Positions 62,901 through 64,000 of a stretch of DNA of 64,000 nt are shown piece after piece (position 1 is the stretch's first letter; each line of letters begins with the position of its first letter). A program made the translations under genes and the position numbers. The notes beneath the pieces were generated by a model that saw only the letters and a list, made by a program, of their open reading frames with translations, did not search any database and had not been told where the DNA came from. Source of the DNA: Hermatobates lingyangjiaoensis (Eukaryota; Arthropoda; Insecta; Hemiptera; Hermatobatidae). The stretch covers positions 5,105,001-5,169,000 of the forward strand of contig JAPFBL010000049.1 of assembly GCA_026182355.1 (NCBI GenBank), in the 5' to 3' direction.

Positions 62901-63537
62901 CTTGTCATTATAAAAATACCTGTTCATATGTAATTCAATTTATTTTAGATACCGTCTGGGAAAATGTAACTTGCAAATATAAGAATAAAACATACGCAAC
63001 TGGAACAGCATTCAATGATTCATGCATAGCGATTTGCGAATGTTCGGTAAAAGGTGAAATTTCCTGCCAGCCAAGGTAAGGATATATATTTTTTTTAGGA
63101 GAATTTGAAGCTTTCAGCCTCGAATAACTTTGTTTCTATTCTCAAAAAGACTTCATTACTTTGGATCTTTTTCGAGTCAGTCGTACTTAAGAAAGAATTT
63201 GTGAGGTTAGAGGCTTCATTTTCCTCCCAACGTTACTAACTACTTCTGTGATATGGAACTAATGTTATTGTAATAGAATGGTAGCTAGGTCATTAGTTCT
63301 GTCGTAACGTGTATTATTGCTACTACTTTATATCAAAAACAAATCATTTTCATTTTTAAAATTTGTACGAAATGTTTTTGAAGGTATAATTATTGAGGAA
63401 ACACTTTTGAAAAAACATTTTAATTTGCAGATGTCAAAACCAGAATGCAACAACATCTAATAAGTGTCTGTCTGTTCCAAATCCAAATGATCCATGTTGC
63501 CCTATTATCTATTGTGACGTGAAATCGTCTGAGCAAG
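34189..63537 (+). CDS. VWC-domain secreted or cell-surface protein, stranded-at-second-like (3' partial)
   Basis: Five exons join in phase: 34189-34276, 44275-44372, 57734-57890, 62949-63075, 63431-63537, with more beyond the right edge. The product starts with a signal-peptide-like segment (about 29 residues), then a short Ser/Asn-rich linker and two consecutive cysteine-rich units of VWC type. Unit 1 runs from SCSDGERLEDGCQR through ICLCYNGSYVCKPRC to PDRCCFSLKC. Unit 2 runs from VTCKYKNKTYATGTAF through CECSVKGEISCQPRC to NPNDPCCPIIYCDV. The C.C..G...C..RC...CC...C layout is the VWC pattern. The closest family I recall is the insect putative epidermal cell surface receptor (Drosophila stranded at second), which has several VWC domains and later fibronectin III domains. 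The latter are not in view, so the name is tentative. The introns are full of Penelope-like elements. Confidence 0.78.
34277..35224. other. start of VWC-gene intron 1
   Basis: The first 120 bp are GC-richer (cccaccacacacaccaacaa), the rest AT-rich. No element recognised. Confidence 0.45.
35230..35400 (+). mobile_element. PLE 3' end, type D
   Basis: Follows an (AT)n run. It reads ccggatgtcgacgactgtcg then aaatatcgttgtgagtc, the same layout as type A with a changed stem, and ends in (AT)n at 35375. Confidence 0.55.
35400..35590. repeat. inverted pair of PLE type E ends
   Basis: The left arm caatgatcaaaccacaataa...aagactaagatctt is matched in reverse by gatcttagtcttg...ttattgtggtttgatcatt. The right copy holds ctgacgatgacc...ggttgaaag. 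Confidence 0.75.
35763..36118 (+). mobile_element. Helitron family H2, copy c (5' fragment)
   Basis: Head sequence shared with the other H2 copies: ggttttgtctgtacattgct, ttagagaaactgaatccacc, gtatgtctaactta. It ends where a PLE type F end begins. No helicase part. Confidence 0.65.
36119..36350. repeat. PLE type F inverted end and (AT)n tracts
   Basis: On minus it reads ctgatgacggttcaaccgaa (36174-36193). Short arms atcacagacacagaacaaaag and its reverse at about 36243-36263 flank it. Two (AT)n runs follow (about 36277-36300 and 36312-36341), separated by tcttccaagact, which recurs just after the second. Confidence 0.65.
36355..37100 (+). mobile_element. PLE 3' part: GIY-YIG endonuclease and type E end
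   Basis: The coding remnant (36380-36789) is followed by a roughly 160-bp CT-rich 3' UTR, ctgacgaagacc...ggttgaaag (type E end) and an (AT)n run at 37068-37101. It is 5' truncated. Confidence 0.8.
36380..36789 (+). pseudogene. PLE GIY-YIG endonuclease domain
   Basis: Reads ESGGIYKIRCKNCYKIYIGQ, then TGKSLKRRVKQHQYN and ALFLHINNENHHIDWTGAKL. GIY and YIG with the CxxC pair between them, the Arg after the second motif and the later His are all visible. The first frame stops at 36661. A one-base shift near 36645 restores a typical PLE C-terminus (SNGLFVLDTF...TRAIP) up to a stop at 36787-36789. Confidence 0.85.
37321..37445. repeat. PLE palindrome, type G
   Basis: acaacatgttt...gtctcgtagaccatca is matched in reverse by tgatggtctacgagac...aaaacatgttgt, arms of about 45 bp. 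The right arm holds ctgatga (37391-37397), ggtct-acg-agacc and aaaac. Confidence 0.75.
37490..37870. repeat. PLE palindrome, type F, with a GIY-YIG fragment between the arms
   Basis: The arms (about 37508-37625 and 37745-37865) share catagagaaatcaaaagca, ctctaattttcggtttgag and aagataagagagggaa in opposite orientation. The spacer encodes EKLPKELQSNIIYAIKCKDC followed by NKVYYGA, the start of a PLE endonuclease. This suggests an inverted duplication of a truncated element. Confidence 0.75.
38330..38540 (-). mobile_element. PLE end fragment, minus strand
   Basis: On minus it reads gacagatgtcgaaatatcat, similar to types A and D, preceded by ttctgaggatgagatttcag. No coding part attached. Confidence 0.45.
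38940..40430 (-). mobile_element. PLE of another lineage (type K), minus strand, decayed
   Basis: Coding wording on minus around 39640-39440: CERRCSLTCPVINP, then NCVFCLDCTQCDAFYVGLTC and LRFHMNIHRS. This is the PLE Cys-rich linker followed by a GIY-YIG variant with YVG. Upstream on minus, 40421-40047 is an open frame (GYSKRLLMVAIIDSRILHFL and on) probably from the same element. The 3' end has cctgatgac...catcgaaatat at about 38988-38967. Several stops and shifts. Confidence 0.6.
40650..41330 (-). pseudogene. LINE reverse transcriptase N-terminal remnant
   Basis: On minus, near 41006-40917, reads PFTAEELKKVISKCPGPDIY then GPTF, the fT.eEv..ai...pGpDgi start of non-LTR reverse transcriptases. 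Further upstream GDSWGFGKNSIRAIKNKF resembles the DPWG..Y linker before it. Stops and frameshifts throughout. Confidence 0.55.
41395..41765. repeat. PLE palindrome, type C
   Basis: The left part gcgtttcgaacacttagtgt (about 41445) is matched in reverse by aacactaagtgttcaaatg at 41730, which follows ctgagga (41722-41728). Further inside, acctgttttagtaagg pairs with cttactaaggcaggt. The outer blocks share the sequence of the minus-strand end at 16.8 kb. Confidence 0.65.
42550..42990 (+). pseudogene. possible LINE RNase H remnant
   Basis: Around 42788-42860 the frame reads ELTIDKKLVEFSWIPDRVVI then EGK-stop-AD, close to the V.F.WVPGHVGI.GNE.AD motif of LINE RNase H. Short and degraded; the rest is not aligned. 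Confidence 0.4.
43186..43207 (+). other. four-run G tract (G-quadruplex motif)
   Basis: G5-A-G7-A-G4-A-G3 within 22 bases, in otherwise AT-rich intron DNA of the VWC gene. It meets the usual four-run quadruplex pattern with one-base loops. Confidence 0.8.
43208..43689. other. VWC-gene intron 1 DNA with an (ATA)n run
   Basis: AT-rich, no gene. An (ATA)n microsatellite occupies about 43496-43527. Confidence 0.6.
43690..43745 (-). repeat. family A repeat, terminal fragment
   Basis: tattatgtctacttacagta followed by aagttaagtgcagacc matches the left terminus of family A in reverse. Confidence 0.5.
44275..44372 (+). CDS. VWC-gene exon 2: linker and start of VWC unit 1
   Basis: After the acceptor tttgtttcag it encodes NVNGNSENSTSFPGDSTGSC followed by SDGERLEDGCQR, and ends in phase 0 at gtagtg. 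Cys-Ser-Asp-Gly and the DGC that follows open a VWC-like domain, which continues in the exon 13.4 kb downstream. Confidence 0.82.
44415..44800. repeat. PLE type F end with inverted outer arm
   Basis: Left agttcaatatagacaaagaaacatagag is the reverse of ctctatgtttttttgtctatattgaact at about 44730-44757. The right copy holds tcctgaagacggttcaaacc (44675-44694) after cgcttggtttccctctctta, as in the copy at 37.7 kb. It begins about 40 bp after VWC-gene exon 2. Confidence 0.65.
44815..45185 (-). mobile_element. PLE C-terminus and 3' end, type J
   Basis: The minus frame 45185-44954 reads NWDEANELIYVSSERRRNIV, ESALIKNFYEKL, SQGLYKLDEVVI, the typical PLE C-terminus after GIY-YIG. The 3' end follows with ctctgacgatgtgttaacga then aagg. 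The (AT)n run at 45184-45213 adjoins it. Confidence 0.65.
45215..45460. repeat. PLE palindrome, type E, with poly-G/poly-C
   Basis: The left arm atgatcaaacaacaatatga, ctttcaacagtaacaagcgg is matched by ccgcttgttacagttgaaag, tcataatgtggtttgacca on the right. A G18 run (45274-45291) in the left arm pairs with a C-rich run in the right arm. (AT)n lies on both sides and (GT)n follows at 45480-45497. Confidence 0.75.
45510..46270. other. VWC-gene intron 2 DNA, nothing recognised
   Basis: AT-rich, no open frame with homology and no element ends. Confidence 0.5.
46279..46314. repeat. left arm of a spaced inverted repeat
   Basis: tattctcgatatacttagat and aaggcttttgcactt are matched in reverse at 47931-47966, with a 2-nt gap. 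A Helitron copy lies between the arms. Confidence 0.7.
46600..47925 (+). mobile_element. Helitron family H2, copy d
   Basis: The 5' end is ctatataaataaaag (initial T lost). The 3' end is ccgtc-aaa-gacgg hairpin, then CTAG before T at 47922-47925. Helicase wording appears in several frames: DEEAVHYPTEFLDSVTDPGL, then FVCIPHIPLILIHSPFTFKR, CFAMTVTKSHGETLSTAGS and FFSHGQL. A head segment (about 46743-46880) is duplicated at about 46905-47035. Not able to encode a full helicase. Confidence 0.75.
47931..47966. repeat. right arm of a spaced inverted repeat
   Basis: aataagtgcaaaagccttat and ctaaatatcgagaata are the reverse of 46279-46314. It starts five bases after the end of Helitron copy d. Confidence 0.7.
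47970..49400. other. VWC-gene intron 2 DNA, nothing recognised
   Basis: AT-rich. No protein-like frame longer than chance and no repeat ends seen. Confidence 0.45.
49420..49760 (+). pseudogene. Jockey-type LINE reverse transcriptase fragment
   Basis: LRLQSKILITTIHKPIWTNG followed by LEIWGSTKCTNIQ matches the (L)YK..lkPiWTYGi.LWG..s.sni block downstream of the Jockey reverse transcriptase. In another frame VSFYVSNKLF matches the following apWyvsN block. Stops and a shift near 49600. Confidence 0.65.
49983..51196 (+). repeat. family A repeat, copy A3
   Basis: The left end gagtggcctacactctttac-tataaga and the right end tatactttacttatagtaaa are present. Inside are taggagaacatggc..., caatagggttcatt and a cacccaccc stretch expanded into a (CA)n run. 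About 1.2 kb. Confidence 0.65.
51026..51084. repeat. (CA)n microsatellite
   Basis: A (CA)n run of about 29 units with one CG interruption, grown out of the cacccaccc block of family A copy A3. Confidence 0.9.
51640..51942 (-). mobile_element. tRNA-derived SINE
   Basis: On minus, 51940-51871 reads like a tRNA: ccaggatagcctagtgg with an A-box-like tagcctagtgg (51924-51934), then a B-box-like ggttcattacc (51881-51891). The body beyond has ttaacgtcccgtccgaggga, wording common in arthropod SINEs. The end of the element is uncertain. It is not a functional tRNA, since the anticodon arm and acceptor pairing are not maintained. Confidence 0.65.
52249..52468. repeat. PLE palindrome, type H
   Basis: Arms of about 100 bp (about 52251-52350 and 52365-52466), inverted with few mismatches, for example tttatcgggactcggtcagt versus actgaccgagtcccgataaa. 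The spacer is about 14 bp. A single inverted copy of this end recurs at 62745-62850. (AT)n lies on both sides. Confidence 0.85.
52521..52785. repeat. perfect PLE palindrome, type A (129-bp arms)
   Basis: Arms 52521-52649 and 52657-52785 are complementary without a mismatch that I could find, around a 7-base centre (aggaagg). Each arm is the PLE type A end also seen at 15.9 kb. The right copy has ctgatga at 52703-52709 and gaaa at 52721-52724. An (AT)n run precedes it at 52497-52520. Confidence 0.92.
52838..52905 (-). repeat. PLE type E end, inverted fragment
   Basis: atgatgaaatcacaatatga, gggaaaacaagacaaagatc and accataacaagcg match the left arm of the type E palindrome. Confidence 0.6.
52910..53480. 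other. unidentified GC-richer intron DNA
   Basis: Short open frames, none with recognisable homology. Composition differs from the AT-rich surroundings; possibly part of an unrecognised element. Confidence 0.35.
53485..53875. repeat. PLE palindrome, type E (187-bp arms)
   Basis: Arms 53485-53671 and 53689-53875 are complementary with one mismatch seen (gtcaaaacccc versus gggtttttgac), around a 17-base spacer. The right copy has ctgacga (53801-53807), gacc...ggtt and gaaa (53826-53829). The same end follows the GIY-YIG remnant at 36.4 kb, which ties the palindrome to a PLE. Confidence 0.92.
53935..53974. repeat. (AT)n microsatellite
   Basis: A 40-base uninterrupted (TA)n run between a PLE type E palindrome and a family A copy. 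Similar runs adjoin most PLE ends here (36277-36341, 37068-37101, 45184-45213, 52497-52520). Confidence 0.9.
53986..55768 (-). repeat. family A repeat, inverted copy A4
   Basis: Its left terminus is on the right (gtagtaaagttgagtgtagg then actccagat at about 55725-55760). Interior blocks match in reverse: taagagagatccactgacta, gttctcctgtaagaggttat, aatagccgcctatg. The other terminus is missing next to (AT)n. Confidence 0.65.
55770..57160. other. VWC-gene intron 2 DNA, nothing recognised
   Basis: Very AT-rich, no frame or element. Confidence 0.5.
57165..57251 (+). CDS. candidate 29-codon exon of the VWC gene or an unknown gene
   Basis: An open segment reading SNSSVKATTLPPLDIQSQGE and NSASSTRNQ, bounded by an AG and a gtcagc donor. 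Length 87 nt, phase 0 at both ends. Its composition is more coding-like than the surrounding DNA. Including it would split VWC unit 1, so it would be an alternative or unrelated exon, or chance. The polypyrimidine tract is weak. Confidence 0.2.
57734..57890 (+). CDS. VWC-gene exon 3: rest of VWC unit 1
   Basis: Begins ICLCYNGSYVCKPRCHAPLV and ends at GPTPDRCCFSLKCQNFDIDN, giving CxC, CxxxC, CC and C spacing as in VWC domains. The acceptor is attttcag, the donor gtacgt. It starts in phase 0 and ends in phase 1. Confidence 0.88.
57891..59550. other. VWC-gene intron 3 DNA, nothing recognised
   Basis: AT-rich, no protein-like frame. One open frame at 58746-58976 has no recognisable homology. Confidence 0.45.
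59552..59665. repeat. short interspersed element, family S1 copy 2
   Basis: Shares atctatatacttataaaact and gtgggaatcgaacccacg with the copy at 28312-28450. The reverse of the latter resembles a tRNA B box. Confidence 0.45.
59707..60267 (+). mobile_element. Helitron family H2, copy e (both ends present)
   Basis: A561-bp copy with A|TCTATATAAATAAAAT at the start and CTAG|T at 60264-60268. The open frame 59822-60139 contains AGKINKQILTLYQAKDRAYK, IRDEEAVHYPSEFLDSLTDP and GLPAHEHKLK, the Pif1/Helitron helicase C-terminal region. The head is the same non-coding stretch as in copies a, c and d. Confidence 0.78.
60268..60545 (+). pseudogene. Helitron-type helicase C-terminal fragment
   Basis: The open frame reads CQGEIVLIPRLKIVLSQEDI, FRLRFSIQLAFTMTIHKSGE, ETLQKVLVHLCKTVFQHGET and YVALSRIKQKEKIKVFFGKF, the final helicase motifs (PR.....FKR.QFPv..aFaMTInKsQGqTl...gv.L...vF.HGqlYVAlSR). 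It begins directly at the end of copy e and is less degraded than the parts inside the H2 copies. Confidence 0.75.
60546..62160. other. VWC-gene intron 3 DNA, nothing recognised
   Basis: AT-rich to moderately GC DNA. A GC-richer part at about 61190-61460 shows no clear homology. Confidence 0.4.
62165..62260 (+). repeat. family A repeat, internal fragment
   Basis: tcgaatcattgaagaagtaa and cataaaattaatatccgatt match the catcaaatcctcgaagaag...cataaaattagtatctg block of copy A1. Confidence 0.5.
62745..62850 (-). mobile_element. PLE type H end, single inverted copy
   Basis: tttatcgggactcggtcagt, attaaactctcattgccaac and tttaaaacctttttcatag match the left arm of the palindrome at 52249-52468. It lies 100 bp upstream of VWC-gene exon 4. 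Confidence 0.75.
62949..63075 (+). CDS. VWC-gene exon 4: first part of VWC unit 2
   Basis: Encodes TVWENVTCKYKNKTYATGTA, then a Cys-rich run IAICECSVKGEISCQPR. The split Asp codon and the phase-2 end fit both neighbours. It is flanked by attttag and gtaagg. Confidence 0.88.
63431..63537 (+). CDS. VWC-gene exon 5: second part of VWC unit 2
   Basis: Encodes CQNQNATTSNKCLSVPNPND followed by PCCPIIYCDVKSSEQ, closing the second VWC-like unit. The acceptor is taatttgcag, the donor gtattc. It ends in phase 1. Confidence 0.88.
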
Positions 63538-63984
63538 GTATTCTATTTGATATCAGTTGCATGAATCGAAACCTTTAAATCTAAAATGACTATATTATAA
63601 AATCAATACTTTAAAATTACTTTTGTGACAATTCAAATAAGGCAGTTCATTAGTCAATCAAAATTAATTTTTTAGAAATACACTATACTACAAGTTTTTA
63701 TAAATGATGCTCCTCATTCTCATATTTCTATGAATTGGTTATACTTATAATTTATAGTATAAATTATAAGTATCAACTTGTAATTGTGTAATAATATCAA
63801 TAATTCAAAATATTTATTGAATTTATTTTTTAACACATAAATAGATGTAATAATATTTGAATTGTAATTCAAATTGTCACCAATAACTCATGTTTGACAC
63901 TTGTTATTACCAAATAGTTGTTGGTTATAAAATGATTACTAAATAAAATTATTAACTGAAAAAACATGTTAGTTCAATTTTCAG

Positions 63985-64000
63985 GTTTAGATAATAATAT
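63985..64000 (+). CDS. possible start of VWC-gene exon 6 (cut by window edge)
   Basis: A good acceptor (caattttcag) ends at 63984. The following bases complete the split codon of exon 5 and read G-L-D-N-N to the edge. Too short to confirm. Confidence 0.35.

Overview
The window is AT-rich animal DNA with split genes. The gene content points to an insect or other arthropod: a patched gene with insect-type tail motifs, R1-type and Jockey-type LINEs, Penelope-like elements (PLEs), Helitrons and mariners. No bacterial, organellar or viral gene block is seen. All calls rest on reading the sequence by eye; no database search was run.

Host gene 1 (4793-18533, + strand) is the Hedgehog receptor patched (ptc). 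Nineteen coding exons join without a phase break into 1237 codons plus a stop. They cover everything from just before transmembrane helix 1 to the C-terminus; only the first coding exon(s), roughly 50 residues, lie outside the window or were not recognised. Its introns hold two related Helitron-like copies, a decayed mariner, PLE ends and copies of a local repeat called family A here. A long AT-rich 3' UTR or flank follows, to about 20.1 kb.

Host gene 2 (from 34189 past the right edge, + strand) is a secreted or membrane protein with von Willebrand factor C (VWC) type cysteine domains. It resembles the insect putative epidermal cell surface receptor (stranded at second). A signal-peptide exon (34189-34276) joins in phase to exons at 44275, 57734, 62949 and 63431, with introns of 10 and 13 kb that are full of repeats.

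Between and inside the genes is a dense mobile-element landscape. (1) At least eight copies of family A, a non-coding repeat with short terminal inverted repeats; one copy is split by an R1-type LINE. (2) A Helitron family with A|TC...CTAG|T ends carrying helicase remnants at 23.6, 28.6, 35.8, 46.6 and 59.7 kb. (3) A mariner with intact terminal repeats but an internally deleted transposase at 24.4-25.3 kb. (4) Many PLE fragments from several lineages (reverse transcriptase, GIY-YIG endonuclease, 3' ends). Many PLE ends form long hairpin-type inverted repeats next to (AT)n tracts, the best being a 129-bp arm at 52521-52785 and a 187-bp arm at 53485-53875. (5) A tRNA-derived SINE and other LINE scraps.

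The most interesting signals are a CTGANGA-stem-GAAA element shared by otherwise dissimilar PLE ends, with complementary but different stems (hammerhead-ribozyme-like); the perfect PLE palindromes; and the replacement of the conserved acidic residue of Patched helix 10 by Pro.
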